Assembly (NCBI RefSeq): GCF_017874315.1
Contig: NZ_JAGGLG010000004.1
Span: forward strand, 103,645-167,644
Direction: 5' to 3'
Length of the DNA stretch: 64,000 bases
From: Symbiobacterium terraclitae
Lineage (GTDB): Bacteria > Bacillota > Sulfobacillia > Symbiobacteriales > Symbiobacteriaceae
In this document: positions 54,746-63,828 of the stretch, in pieces
Layout of the letters: each line of letters opens with the position of its first letter
Numbering within the stretch: the stretch's first letter is position 1
Notes under the pieces: model-generated
What the model saw: the letters and a program-made list of their open reading frames with translations, nothing else
The model's database searches: none
What the model was told of the DNA's origin: nothing
Made by a program: the position numbers and the translations under genes

Positions 54746-56251
54746 CTACACGACCTCCTTGTTGATCCCGTCAAGCTGCTGCGAGCGCCACTGCATGAGG
54801 AGCGACGAGCCGAACATGGCGATGGCCACGGTCCAGCCGAAGAAGACCAGGGCGGTGCCCGGGTAGCCGCCGTAGGGCTGCGTGAACTCGCTGACGAGGC
54901 TGGAGATGATGTTGTAGCCCAGCAGCACGGGGGTGACGTACTTCACCAGCACGTCCCACCACATGCCGACGCGGATGTCGGAGGTGAGGTTGACGTGCTC
55001 GCGGATCTTGGCGGAACCCATGAAGTAGCCCAGCACGATGGCCTCTACCAGGCCCAGCACGGCGATGCCGTAGCTGCCCACGAAGTGGTCGACGATGTCG
55101 AGGATGTGCACGCCGGCGCCGGTGGCGAAGAGGGAGCTGAAGCAGAAGCCGATGATGGAGAACCAGCCCAGCAGCTTCTTCCGGTCCACGCCGAACCGGT
55201 CGATGACGGCCGAGGCGAACGCCTCCATCATCGAGATAGACGAGGAGATGCCGGCCAGCAGCAGGGCGGCGAAGAACAGGACGCCGAAGAGCGACTGGAG
55301 CCAGGTGGGGCCGGGCAGCATTGAAATGGCCTTGGGGAATGCGATGAAGGCGACGCCGGGGCCGGCCACCGCCATCTCCTCAAACGGCACGCCCGCCTTG
55401 AGCGCGGCGTAGCCGAGGGTGGAGAAGACCGCAAAGCCTGCCATCAGGTCGAAGGACGAGTTGGAGAAGACGGTGATGAAGGCGTTGTTGGCAAGGTCGG
55501 AGTCCTTGGGCAGGTAGCTGGCATAGGCGATCATCACGCCCACGGCCAGGGTGGTGGAGAAGAAGACCTGGCTGTAAGCGGCCACCCAGACGCTGGGGTC
55601 CATGATCTTGCTGAAGTCGGGGTTGAGGAAGTAGTTGAGGCCGTAGGTGGCGCCCGGCAGGGTGATGCCGCGGATGACGAAGACGACCATGGCGACGATG
55701 AGGAAGGGCGTCATGAACTTACACGCCTTCTCGATGCCGCCCGAAACGCCCCGTGAGGAGATGAAGTAGTTCGCCAGCCAGACCAGCGTCACGGCGGCGA
55801 GGATGCCCCAGCGCATGCCGCCCAGGTCAAGCGGGCCGGAAGAGATGCCCAGGAAGTCCCGGCCGAAGAAGGTTCCCGGATCGTCGCCCCAGGCCTGGGT
55901 GAAGCTGAAGAGCAGGTAGCGGATCGACCAGGAGATGATGGTGCTGTAGAAGGTTACGACGATGACGGGTACGGTGATCTGCCACCAGCCGATCCACTCG
56001 AACCGCCGGTTCAGGTTCTTGAACGCGGTGATGGCGGCCCCGCGCATCTTGTGCCCGAAGCCGAACTCCAGGATCATCAGCGGGACGCCAGCCGTCAGGA
56101 GCGCCACGAAGTAGGGAAGCAGGAACGCACCGCCGCCGTTCTGGTACGCCATGAACGGGAACCGCCAGAAGTTCCCCAACCCCACGGCAGCACCGATCGT
56201 GGCGAAGATGAAGCCGGACCTGGATTTCCACTGATCGCGCTGTTGATCCAT
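54746..56251 (-). CDS. tnaT: Sodium-dependent NSS-family transporter, TnaT-type (tryptophan)
   Basis: 501-aa secondary transporter of the neurotransmitter:sodium symporter (LeuT-fold) family with about 12 helices. Helix 1 has FIFATIGAAVGLGNFWRFPF, carrying the unwound Na+-site motif. Its neighbours are two tryptophanases, and S. thermophilum TnaT is a characterised Na+-coupled tryptophan transporter, so tryptophan uptake is the inferred role. The ATG at 56251 is chosen for GAGGAGG 9 nt upstream. The 40-aa MetS-like gene follows directly. Confidence 0.88.
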   Translation of the reverse strand: MDQQRDQWKSRSGFIFATIGAAVGLGNFWRFPFMAYQNGGGAFLLPYFVALLTAGVPLMILEFGFGHKMRGAAITAFKNLNRRFEWIGWWQITVPVIVVTFYSTIISWSIRYLLFSFTQAWGDDPGTFFGRDFLGISSGPLDLGGMRWGILAAVTLVWLANYFISSRGVSGGIEKACKFMTPFLIVAMVVFVIRGITLPGATYGLNYFLNPDFSKIMDPSVWVAAYSQVFFSTTLAVGVMIAYASYLPKDSDLANNAFITVFSNSSFDLMAGFAVFSTLGYAALKAGVPFEEMAVAGPGVAFIAFPKAISMLPGPTWLQSLFGVLFFAALLLAGISSSISMMEAFASAVIDRFGVDRKKLLGWFSIIGFCFSSLFATGAGVHILDIVDHFVGSYGIAVLGLVEAIVLGYFMGSAKIREHVNLTSDIRVGMWWDVLVKYVTPVLLGYNIISSLVSEFTQPYGGYPGTALVFFGWTVAIAMFGSSLLMQWRSQQLDGINKEVV

Positions 56252-56290
56252 GTGATGCAGCCTCCTCTGTTCCAACGAGGTGGGATCATA

Positions 56291-56321
56291 CGGCCCCGAC
56301 TTGTGCGGGAAGCCGGGGCCG
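56291..56321 (-). terminator. Intra-operon hairpin between tryptophanase 1 and tnaT
   Basis: 12-bp stem CGGCCCCGGCTT / AAGTCGGGGCCG (one G-T pair) with a 7-nt loop, in the 102-bp gap. No T-run follows, so it may be a partial terminator or an mRNA stabiliser. Confidence 0.5.
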
Positions 56322-56353
56322 CAAACTCAGCAGCCGGTGCGCGGAACACGGAA

Positions 56354-57715
56354 CTAGACCAGGTCGAAGTGCGCCGTAAAGTGGCGCAGCACCTTGGGCT
56401 CCTTGGTGAACCTGACGCCCCGGATCTCCTCGCGGCGCTTGTAGGCGTTGATGACGGCCTCCGCGACGTCCTCCATGTGCTGGTTCGTGTAGACGCGCCG
56501 CGGAATCGCGAGCCGGGTGAACTCGAACGGGCTGCGGACGTTCTCGCCGGTCTCGGGGTCCCGCCCCAGCATCAGGGAGCCGACCTCGACGGCGCGCACG
56601 CCGCCCTCGATGTAGAGCGCCAGGGTGAGGGCGTGGCCGGGGAACTGATCCCACGGGATATGCGGCAGGAACTTGGCTGCGTCGATGAAGACAGCGTGCC
56701 CGCCCACGGGCCACTGGATCGGAACGCCGGCGCTGCGCAGCAGCTCGCCCAGGTACTGGACCTGACCCACCCGGTACGCCAGGTAGTCGGGATCCAGCGC
56801 CTCCCTGAGGCCCACCGCCATGGCCTCCAGATCGCGTCCGGCCAGGCCGCCGTAGGTCAGGAAGCCTTCGAAGGGCACCACCGCAGCGCCGACCCTGGTG
56901 AACAGATCCTCGTCCCGGAACGCCAGCAGGCCGCCGATGTTGACCAGGGCGTCCTTCTTGGCGCTCATCATCAGGCCGTCGCCGTAGGAGAACATCTCCC
57001 GGGCGATGTCGATGGGCGCCTTATCCGCGTAGCCCTCTTCCCGCATCCGGATGAAGTGGCAGTTCTCGGCGTAGCGGGCCACGTCGAACAGGACCAGCAG
57101 GCCGTGCTTCTTGGCGATCTGGTAGGTCTCGCGGATGTTGGCCATGGAGACGGGCTGGCCGCCGGCGGAGTTGTTGGTCACCGTCATGACGATGCAGGCG
57201 ATGTTCTCCGCGCCGTGCTCTGCGATGAACCGCTCCAGCTTGGCGGTGTCCATGTTGCCCTTGAACGGGTGGAACTCATCCGTGGGGTAGTCCATCAGCA
57301 GGTCCACAGGGCGGCCGCCGGCCAGCTGCACGTGGCCCCGCGTGGTGTCGAAGAACATGTTGGAGAGCACGTACATGCCGGGGCGGATGAGCTGCGAGAA
57401 GGCGCTCTTCTCGGCGCCGCGGCCCTGGTGGGTCGGGATGACGTACTCGTACCCGGTGATGTCCGTGACCGTCTCCTTCAGCTTGTAGTAGCTGCTGGCG
57501 CCGGCGTACGACTCATCGCCCAGCATCATGGCGGACCACTGGAACTGGCTCATCGCGCCGGTGCCGGAGTCGGTCAGCAGGTCGATGTACACATCAGAGG
57601 AACGCAGGAAGAACGGGTTGTAATGTGCGGCCTTGAGCGCCGCCTCCCGCTCTTCCCGCGGGATCAGCCGAATCGGTTCCACCATTTTGATCTTGAAGGG
57701 CTCGCCCTTGGGCAC
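56354..57715 (-). CDS. tnaA: Tryptophanase, second tandem copy
   Basis: 453-aa PLP enzyme that splits tryptophan to indole, pyruvate and ammonia. It matches the tryptophanase subgroup: [36 protein letters not shown] and [10 protein letters not shown], where the second Lys (K254) should bind PLP. It is nearly identical to the upstream copy, with clear differences only at scattered sites (LIRPGMYVL versus [10 protein letters not shown]). The start is GTG, with AAAGGAGGAG upstream. S. thermophilum is known to carry tandem tna genes. Confidence 0.93.
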   Translation of the reverse strand: MPKGEPFKIKMVEPIRLIPREEREAALKAAHYNPFFLRSSDVYIDLLTDSGTGAMSQFQWSAMMLGDESYAGASSYYKLKETVTDITGYEYVIPTHQGRGAEKSAFSQLIRPGMYVLSNMFFDTTRGHVQLAGGRPVDLLMDYPTDEFHPFKGNMDTAKLERFIAEHGAENIACIVMTVTNNSAGGQPVSMANIRETYQIAKKHGLLVLFDVARYAENCHFIRMREEGYADKAPIDIAREMFSYGDGLMMSAKKDALVNIGGLLAFRDEDLFTRVGAAVVPFEGFLTYGGLAGRDLEAMAVGLREALDPDYLAYRVGQVQYLGELLRSAGVPIQWPVGGHAVFIDAAKFLPHIPWDQFPGHALTLALYIEGGVRAVEVGSLMLGRDPETGENVRSPFEFTRLAIPRRVYTNQHMEDVAEAVINAYKRREEIRGVRFTKEPKVLRHFTAHFDLV

Positions 57716-57844
57716 GTGAACTCCTCCTTTGACAGTGTGGACCTGTACCCACCCATAGGATGGAGCCAGCGCCGCGGCAATATGAGGAGCGAGCCCTTCA
57801 TGCGCCCTGCCAACCCCGGCCAGCCCGGCAAACCGTGTCGCAGA

Positions 57845-59209
57845 CTAGACCAGGTCGAAGTGCGCCGTGAAGTGGCGCAGCACCTTGGGCTCCTTGGTGA
57901 ACCTGACGCCCCGGATCTCCTCGCGGCGCTTGTAGGCGTTGATGACGGCCTCGGCGACGTCCTCCATGTGCTGGTTCGTGTAGACGCGCCGCGGAATCGC
58001 GAGCCGGGTGAACTCAAACGGGCTGCGGACGTTCTCGCCGGTCTCGGGATCGCGGCCCATCATCAGGGAACCGACCTCGACGGCGCGCACGCCGCCCTCG
58101 AGGTAGAGCGCCGCGGTCAGAGCGTGGCCGGGGAACTGATCCCACGGGATGTGCGGCAGGAACTTGGCTGCGTCGATGAAGACCGCATGCCCGCCCACGG
58201 GCCACTGGATCGGAACGCCGGCGCTGCGCAGCAGCTCGCCCAGGTACTGGACCTGCCCCACCCGGTACGCCAGGTAGTCGGGATCCAGCGCCTCCCGCAG
58301 GCCCACCGCCATGGCCTCCAGGTCGCGGCCGGCCAGGCCGCCGTAGGTCAGGAAGCCCTCGAACGGCACGACGGCGCCGCCCACCTTGTTGTACAGCTCC
58401 TCGTCCCGGAAGGCCAGCAGGCCGCCGATGTTGACCAGGGCGTCCTTCTTGGCGCTCATCATCAGGCCGTCGCCGTAGGAGAACATCTCCCGCGCGATGT
58501 CGATGGGCAGCTTGTCGGCGTAGCCCTCTTCCCGCATCCGGATGAAGTGGCAGTTCTCGGCGTAGCGGGCCACGTCGAACAGGACCAGCAGGCCGTACTT
58601 CTTGGCGATCCGGTAGGTCTCGCGGATGTTGGCCATGGAGACGGGCTGGCCGCCGGCGGAGTTGTTGGTCACCGTCATGATGATACAGGCGATGTTCTCC
58701 GCGCCGTGCTCGTTGATGAACTGCTCCAGCTTGACGGTGTCCATGTTGCCCTTGAACGGGTGGAACTCATCCGTGGGGTAGTCCATCAGCAGGTCCACAG
58801 GGCGGGCGCCGGCCAGCTGCGCGTGACCGCGGGTGGTGTCGAAGAACATGTTGGAGACCACGTACATGCCCTTCCGGGTGATCAGCTGGGAGAAGGCGCT
58901 CTTCTCGGCGCCGCGGCCCTGGTGGGTCGGGATGACGTACTCGTACCCGGTGATGTCCGTGACCGTCTCCTTCAGCTTGTAGTAGCTGCTGGCGCCGGCG
59001 TAGGCCTCGTCGCCCAGCATCATGGCGGACCACTGGAACTGGCTCATCGCGCCGGTGCCGGAGTCGGTCAGCAGGTCGATGTACACATCAGAGGAACGCA
59101 GGAAGAACGGGTTGTAATGTGCGGCCTTGAGCGCCGCCTCCCGCTCCTCCCGGGAAATGAGGCGAATCGGTTCCACCATCTTGATCTTGAAGGGCTCGCC
59201 CTTCGGCAT
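57845..59209 (-). CDS. tnaA: Tryptophanase, first (promoter-proximal) tandem copy
   Basis: 454-aa tryptophanase. The PLP Lys is expected at K255 in [20 protein letters not shown] (49-57) and THQGRGAE (95-102) are also present. The ATG at 59209 has AAGGAGGAG upstream. It is directly behind a sigma-54 promoter and an activator gene, so it is the regulated first gene. The 128-bp gap to the second copy holds no promoter I can recognise. Confidence 0.93.
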   Translation of the reverse strand: MPKGEPFKIKMVEPIRLISREEREAALKAAHYNPFFLRSSDVYIDLLTDSGTGAMSQFQWSAMMLGDEAYAGASSYYKLKETVTDITGYEYVIPTHQGRGAEKSAFSQLITRKGMYVVSNMFFDTTRGHAQLAGARPVDLLMDYPTDEFHPFKGNMDTVKLEQFINEHGAENIACIIMTVTNNSAGGQPVSMANIRETYRIAKKYGLLVLFDVARYAENCHFIRMREEGYADKLPIDIAREMFSYGDGLMMSAKKDALVNIGGLLAFRDEELYNKVGGAVVPFEGFLTYGGLAGRDLEAMAVGLREALDPDYLAYRVGQVQYLGELLRSAGVPIQWPVGGHAVFIDAAKFLPHIPWDQFPGHALTAALYLEGGVRAVEVGSLMMGRDPETGENVRSPFEFTRLAIPRRVYTNQHMEDVAEAVINAYKRREEIRGVRFTKEPKVLRHFTAHFDLV

Positions 59210-59241
59210 GGCTGACTCCTCCTTCTGACGCAGGTCTTCGT

Positions 59242-59264
59242 GTACGCCTTGCCTCGTACGCCTT
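59242..59264 (-). promoter_or_regulatory. Direct repeat at the tna transcription start
   Basis: Two 9-bp copies of AAGGCGTAC (minus strand) separated by 5 bp, at about +1 to +20 relative to the predicted start. The position would suit a repressor or an RNA-binding site. Confidence 0.35.
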
Positions 59265-59272
59265 CAGTACGA

Positions 59273-59288
59273 TGCAAGTACCGTGCCA
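59273..59288 (-). promoter_or_regulatory. Sigma-54 (-24/-12) promoter of the tna operon
   Basis: Minus-strand TGGCACGGTACTTGCA, a perfect match to TGGCAC-N5-TTGCA, 64 bp upstream of the first tryptophanase ATG. The predicted start is near 59262. Confidence 0.9.
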
Positions 59289-59294
59289 ACGACA

Positions 59295-59332
59295 GACGAA
59301 GGGCCGGAAGCCTGCTTCCGGCCCTTCTCGTC
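59295..59332 (-). terminator. Terminator of the activator gene
   Basis: 13-bp arms AAGGGCCGGAAGC / GCTTCCGGCCCTT with a tight loop and outer GACG / CGTC pairs. It lies between the activator stop codon and the sigma-54 promoter, insulating the two. Confidence 0.75.
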
Positions 59333-59349
59333 TCATATTGAACCACGGG

Positions 59350-59378
59350 GTGTCTCGTAGTGTATCAAACCGAGACAC
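59350..59378 (-). promoter_or_regulatory. Putative enhancer (UAS) for the sigma-54 activator
   Basis: 8-bp perfect dyad GTGTCTCG-N13-CGAGACAC, centred about 100 bp upstream of the predicted start. This is the usual distance for a sigma-54 activator site. A further GTGTC half-site follows at 59383-59387. Confidence 0.6.
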
Positions 59379-59385
59379 TTAGGTG

Positions 59386-60756
59386 TCAGTCAAGCCCGTA
59401 CTTGGCCAGCTTCCGGTAGAGGGTCGCCCGGCCGATGCCCAGGTGGCGGGCCAGCGCGGCCTTGGAGTCGAAGGCCCGCACGCCGGCCTCCAGCAGCATC
59501 CGCTCCGCCTCCGCCAACGACGGGAACCCGCCGGAACCCGGGGCTGCGGCAGCCGCCGGCGCCTGCGCGGCGCCCGCAGTTCCGCCCGAGCCCAGCACGT
59601 CCGGCGGCAGGTCCGTCACGTCGATCGCGTCGCCCTCCGCCAGCACCACCGACTGCTCCACCACGTTCTCCAGCTCCCGGATGTTGCCGGGGAACGGGTA
59701 GGCCAGCAGTGCGCGCAGCGCGGCCGGCGTGAAGGTGGCCCGGGGCCTGCCCAGCCGCTCGCAGATCCGCTGCATCGCGTTCTCCAGGAAGAGCGCCAGG
59801 TCCTCGCGCCGCTCCCGCAGGGGCGGCAGCACCAGGTGGATCACCCGCAGCCGGTAGTAGAGGTCCTCCCGGAACGCCTTCTCCCGCACCAGCTGCGCCA
59901 GGTTCCGGTTGGTGGCGGAGATGATGCGCACGTTCACCCGGTGAACCTGCGTGCCGCCGACCCGCCGGATCTCCCCGCTCTGCAGGGCCCTGAGCAGCTT
60001 GGCCTGCAACCCCAGCTCCAGGTCGCCGATCTCGTCCAGGAAGAGCGTGCCGCCGTCGGCCAGCTCGAACAGGCCCGGCCGCCCGCCCCTGCGGGAACCG
60101 GTGAAGGCGCCCTCCTCGTAGCCGAAGAGTTCGCTCTCCAGCAGCGAGGCCGGGATCGCCGCGCAGTTGACGGCGATCAGCGGCTGCCCCCGGCGCTGGC
60201 TCCGGTTGTGGATCAGCCTGGCGACGACCTCCTTGCCGGTGCCGCTCTCGCCCTCGATCAGCACGGGCGAGTCCACCGCGGCGGCCTTCTTCGCCATCAG
60301 GTACATCCGCTGCGCCACGGGGCTCTGCCCGATGATGATCCCGTCCTCGGCCAGCGGCGGGCCCGACAGATTGGCCTTCAGCAGGTCGATGGTGTTGCGC
60401 GCCTCCGCCAGCTCCTGGGAGAGGGCCAGCACCTCGGTGATGTCCCGGAAGACGGAGACGACGCCCACCAGGCGGCCGTGGTCGAACACGGGGACGATGT
60501 TGGAGACCACCACGTGGTCGAAGACGCGGGTCCGCACGCCGATCAGCGGCTGGCCCGTCTCGAGCACCTCGAGGATGTGCGAGTCGGGCACGATGTGGCG
60601 GACGTGGCGGCCGATGATCTCCTCCTTCGTGAGCCCGGTGATGCGGGTGTTGGCCTCGTTGGCGTACACGACGACGCCGCTGTCATCCACGGCGACGACC
60701 CCGTCGTGCAGGCTGTCGAGGAGCTGCATGGCGCTGCGCATGATGAAGCTCTCCAC
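59386..60756 (-). CDS. Sigma-54-dependent transcriptional activator (PAS-AAA+-HTH)
   Basis: 456 aa. The N-terminal PAS domain (about 8-115) starts [20 protein letters not shown] and is followed by a linker. The AAA+ domain has Walker A GESGTGKE (169-176) and Walker B LFLDEIG (D241). The sigma-54-contact loop is GAFTGS (216-221) in place of the usual GAFTGA. The C-terminal Fis-type HTH ends [16 protein letters not shown]. The GTG at 60756 is preferred because GGGAGG lies upstream. It probably senses an aromatic amino acid and activates the tna promoter. Confidence 0.9.
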   Translation of the reverse strand: MESFIMRSAMQLLDSLHDGVVAVDDSGVVVYANEANTRITGLTKEEIIGRHVRHIVPDSHILEVLETGQPLIGVRTRVFDHVVVSNIVPVFDHGRLVGVVSVFRDITEVLALSQELAEARNTIDLLKANLSGPPLAEDGIIIGQSPVAQRMYLMAKKAAAVDSPVLIEGESGTGKEVVARLIHNRSQRRGQPLIAVNCAAIPASLLESELFGYEEGAFTGSRRGGRPGLFELADGGTLFLDEIGDLELGLQAKLLRALQSGEIRRVGGTQVHRVNVRIISATNRNLAQLVREKAFREDLYYRLRVIHLVLPPLRERREDLALFLENAMQRICERLGRPRATFTPAALRALLAYPFPGNIRELENVVEQSVVLAEGDAIDVTDLPPDVLGSGGTAGAAQAPAAAAAPGSGGFPSLAEAERMLLEAGVRAFDSKAALARHLGIGRATLYRKLAKYGLD

Positions 60757-60838
60757 GTGCTCGCCTCCCGCGCGGCCCTCTGGTGGCCATGGGCCGCTTC
60801 GGGGCCACCACTTCATCCCGCGCGGGCCAAATTCCTGC

Positions 60839-63223
60839 TCAGGGAGCGGGCTCCTCGTCCCACTCGAGCGGCGCAATCTCTTCCAGCAGCCGCTGCCCCT
60901 GCGACCGCCCGTCCCCCGGTGCCGTGAGCCAGTCGAGGAGCGAGCGCGGCTGGCAGGTGACGGTGGGCGGCTCGTTGGCCACGTCGGCGGGGATGTACTT
61001 CGGGTTGTTGGGATCGGTGGGGTGCCGGACCAGCGGCTCCGGACGCCGGATGAAAACCCGCTCGACCGGCGTTCCGGCGCACCCGCTCTGCCACAACTGC
61101 CACTGCGTGTAGGCCGGGCGGCCGTCCTTGCCGGGCACCGTGACCTGCACCACCTTCAGCTTCACCAGCATGTTTCCGGCGGACTTCGGCTCGGTGCCGC
61201 GCAGGAACAGGTCCTGCGCCACCTGCTCCGGCGGGCAGTTACCGTCGGGCAGCATGCCGGTGAGCCGGCAGATGGTCACGCTCACCACGTTGGCCGGGCG
61301 GGGCCAGTCGGCCGGCTGCACGGTGACCGCCTGGGTCATGATGCGGTTCCAGATCTGCACCGGCACGTAGGCGCCCGTCCAGGGCAGGTGGTTGTCCGGG
61401 TTGTCGTAGCCGTTCCAGACCGCCGTCACCAACTCGGGCGTGAAGCCGATGAACCAGGCGTCGCGGTTATCCTCCGTCGTCCCCGTCTTGCCTGCGGCCG
61501 GCCAGCCCCGGAAGCCGCCGGTGAAGCCGTAGGCGGTGCCGCGGCGGATGACGTCCTTCATCATGTCGATCATCAGGTAGGCGGCGCCCTCGCTGACCAC
61601 CTGCTGCCGCGCCGGCCTGGCCTCGAAGAGCACCTCGCCCGTGGGGTCGACGATGCGGGTGATCACCACCGGGTCGACCTTCATCCCCATGTTGGCGATC
61701 ACGCTGTACGCGGCGGTCAGGTCGAGCACGGACACCCCCTTGGAGATGCCCCCCAGCGCCAGCGCCAGGTTCTCGTCCTCGGGGAGGATCGTGCTCAGCC
61801 CCATCCGGCGGGCCAGGTCCGCGGCCTTCCACGGGCCGCCTGCGTACTGCATCGCCCGCACCGCCATCGGGTTGACCGACTGCTCCACGCCATAGCGGGC
61901 GGGCTTGAGCCCCTGGTAGCGGAAGTCGTAGTTCTGCGGCCAGACGGTGGCGCCGTCATTGGAGAGCCGCACCGGCGCGTCGTCGAGGATGGTGGCGGGT
62001 GAGAGCCCCGCCTCCAGGGCGGGCAGGTAGGCGACGATCGGCTTAATGGCCGACCCCGGCTGGCGCAGGGCGTCCGTCGCCCGGTTGAACTCCAGCATGC
62101 CCTGCCGGGTCCGGCCGCCCACCAGCGCCAGCACCTCGCCCGTGCGGGGGTTCATCAGCACCGCCGCCGCCTCCGGCTTGGGTCCCCCTTCGGGGATGCC
62201 GTAGGCCTGATCCGCCGCGGCCATCTGCTCCACCACCGCCTGCTCGGCCAGCGCCTGCAGCTTCGGGTCGAGGGTGGTGTAGACCTTCAGGCCCGCGCGC
62301 GCCACCGACTGCGGATCCTTCAGCCTGATGCCGTAGCGGGCGGCCAGCCCCGGCTGGGCGTCGGTGAGGATGTTGATGACGTAATCAATGAATGCGTTGC
62401 CCTTCTGCGCCGCCGAGTCCGGGGAGTAGGTGTTGGCCAGCGTGGGCCGGAAGGCGCGCGCCTCGTCGTACTGGGCCTGCGTGATCATGCCCTCCCGGAA
62501 CATGGCATCCAGCACCACATCCCGCCGCCTTAGCGATGCCTCCATGTCCTCGTACGGGTCATAGAGCGACGGCCCGTTGACCATTCCGGCCAGCTGGGCC
62601 GCCTCTGCGAGGTTGAGCTGGCCGACCTCCTTGCCGAAGAAGGTCTGGGCCGCCGCCTGGATGCCGTAGGCCCCCCGGCCGAAGTAGATGTGGTTCAGGT
62701 ACATCTCGAGGATCTGGTCCTTGGCGAAGCGGCGCTCCAGCTGGATCGCGATCCAGGCCTCCTGGATCTTGCGCCTGAGCGTCACCTCCTGCGTCAGCCA
62801 CCCGCTGCGGGCCAACTGCTGGGTGATGGTGGAGCCGCCCTCCACACGCCCGCCGGGCAGCTTGAGCAGGTAGAGGCCGGTGCGCCAGGCGGCCCGGGCG
62901 AGCCCCCGGAGGTCGATGCCGTGGTGCTTGCGGAACCGGGGGTCCTCCACGGCGATGAAGGCGTTCCGGACCAGCTCCGGGACCTGGCTGATCTTCACCG
63001 GCGTGCGGTTCTCGCCGCTGTGCAGCCGGTAGACCTCGTTGCCCTCCCGGTCGTAGATGACCGTGGTGGTCGCCCAGCTGATCTCGTCCAGTTTGGGAGC
63101 GGCGGCGACGGCCCGCGCGACGAAGGTTCCGCCGGCCGCGCCCGCGCCCAGGAAGAGCACCAGGAGCGCGATCCAGAAGTAGCGCCACCAGCGCCGGGCC
63201 CGGCTCGTTCTGTCCTGGCCCAT
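60839..63223 (-). CDS. Class A penicillin-binding protein (PBP1A type)
   Basis: 794-aa bifunctional peptidoglycan synthase. A signal anchor spans residues 16-36. The GT51 glycosyltransferase domain has AVEDPRFRKHHG (catalytic E93) and GGSTITQQ. The transpeptidase has SAIK (391-394), SVN (449-451) and KTG (579-581). A C-terminal extension of about 150 residues has repeated Trp and Pro and no known domain. The ATG at 63223 follows GAGGGGGCGATG. Confidence 0.93.
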   Translation of the reverse strand: MGQDRTSRARRWWRYFWIALLVLFLGAGAAGGTFVARAVAAAPKLDEISWATTTVIYDREGNEVYRLHSGENRTPVKISQVPELVRNAFIAVEDPRFRKHHGIDLRGLARAAWRTGLYLLKLPGGRVEGGSTITQQLARSGWLTQEVTLRRKIQEAWIAIQLERRFAKDQILEMYLNHIYFGRGAYGIQAAAQTFFGKEVGQLNLAEAAQLAGMVNGPSLYDPYEDMEASLRRRDVVLDAMFREGMITQAQYDEARAFRPTLANTYSPDSAAQKGNAFIDYVINILTDAQPGLAARYGIRLKDPQSVARAGLKVYTTLDPKLQALAEQAVVEQMAAADQAYGIPEGGPKPEAAAVLMNPRTGEVLALVGGRTRQGMLEFNRATDALRQPGSAIKPIVAYLPALEAGLSPATILDDAPVRLSNDGATVWPQNYDFRYQGLKPARYGVEQSVNPMAVRAMQYAGGPWKAADLARRMGLSTILPEDENLALALGGISKGVSVLDLTAAYSVIANMGMKVDPVVITRIVDPTGEVLFEARPARQQVVSEGAAYLMIDMMKDVIRRGTAYGFTGGFRGWPAAGKTGTTEDNRDAWFIGFTPELVTAVWNGYDNPDNHLPWTGAYVPVQIWNRIMTQAVTVQPADWPRPANVVSVTICRLTGMLPDGNCPPEQVAQDLFLRGTEPKSAGNMLVKLKVVQVTVPGKDGRPAYTQWQLWQSGCAGTPVERVFIRRPEPLVRHPTDPNNPKYIPADVANEPPTVTCQPRSLLDWLTAPGDGRSQGQRLLEEIAPLEWDEEPAP

Positions 63224-63266
63224 GGCACATCGCCCCCTCGGTCAGGTCTGCGCGTAGTGTGTACAG

Positions 63267-63293
63267 AAAAAGGGACGGCCTCTCGCCGTCCCT
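63267..63293 (-). terminator. Terminator of rsfS
   Basis: 8-bp stem GGGACGG.. / CCGTCCC with a 7-nt loop. On the minus strand it ends in TTTTTCTG, 24 bp after the rsfS stop. Confidence 0.8.
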
Positions 63294-63316
63294 GAAATCG
63301 CCATGTTTGCAGTGCG

Positions 63317-63676
63317 CTATCCCGCAGCCGGCGTCCTGACCGCAACCTCCACCGCATCGCCCCAGAGCCGCTCCAGGTTGTAGAAGGCCCGCTCGTCCTC
63401 CTGCATCACGTGGATGACCAGGTCGCCGAAGTCAAGCAGCACCCACTTGCCGTTCCGGTAGCCCTCCACGTGGTCGATCTTCAGCCCCCGCTCGGTGAGC
63501 TGCTTCTCCACGTGGTCGGCGATGGCCCGCACGTGCGTCCCGCTCGTGCCGGAGCAGATCACGAAGTAGTCGGTTACCCCGCTGATCCCGCGGATGTCGA
63601 GAATGCGGACCTCACGGGCCTTCTTCTCGTCGGCAGCGAAAGCGGCCCACTGGGCCATCTCGGCGGATTCAGTCAA
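63317..63676 (-). CDS. rsfS: Ribosomal silencing factor RsfS
   Basis: 119-aa protein that binds L14 of the large subunit and blocks subunit joining in starvation. The family segments VTDYFVICSGTSGTHVRAIADH, EGYRNGKWVLLDFGDLVIHVM and AFYNLERLWGDA are present. The start is TTG at 63676 with AAAGGAG 9 nt upstream, chosen over an ATG at 63700. It follows the LCP/LytR remnant, a conserved Firmicute order. Confidence 0.92.
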   Translation of the reverse strand: MTESAEMAQWAAFAADEKKAREVRILDIRGISGVTDYFVICSGTSGTHVRAIADHVEKQLTERGLKIDHVEGYRNGKWVLLDFGDLVIHVMQEDERAFYNLERLWGDAVEVAVRTPAAG

Positions 63677-63716
63677 TCCGGCATTCTCCTTTCGTAGCAA
63701 TTATCTACCGTTTACT

Positions 63717-63828
63717 TCACCGTATTCGCCCCTCACCCGCTGGTTCCTCCCCTGCGGGCAGGATCACCCGCACCGCGTCGCCCTTCGCTGCGCCCGCGGT
63801 CACCATCTCCGCGGGGTAGCCCTGGGCT
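63717..63828 (-). pseudogene. C-terminal remnant of an LCP/LytR-type gene cut by an IS element
   Basis: The minus strand reads LLAQGYPAEMVTAGAAKGDA and then VRVILPAGEE before a stop at 63717. This looks like the end of the LytR_C domain often found after LCP proteins and normally upstream of rsfS. The frame hits a stop within about 90 bp upstream, where the transposase gene begins. The exact junction, near 63829, is not fixed. Confidence 0.5.

Noticed and set aside
57716..57844. A second sigma-54 promoter before tryptophanase copy 2
   Set aside because: TGGCAGGGCGCATGA lacks the TTGCA part, and no GG-N10-GC pair was found in this gap.
56051..59215. A 1054-codon open frame on the plus strand across both tryptophanase genes
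   Set aside because: It is antisense to two clear PLP enzymes. Long open antisense frames are expected in very GC-rich DNA, and its sequence is low-complexity (His/Arg/Gly/Leu).
59210..59261. A TnaC-like leader peptide before tryptophanase
   Set aside because: The predicted leader is only about 50 nt and contains no ORF with a Trp codon and ribosome site.
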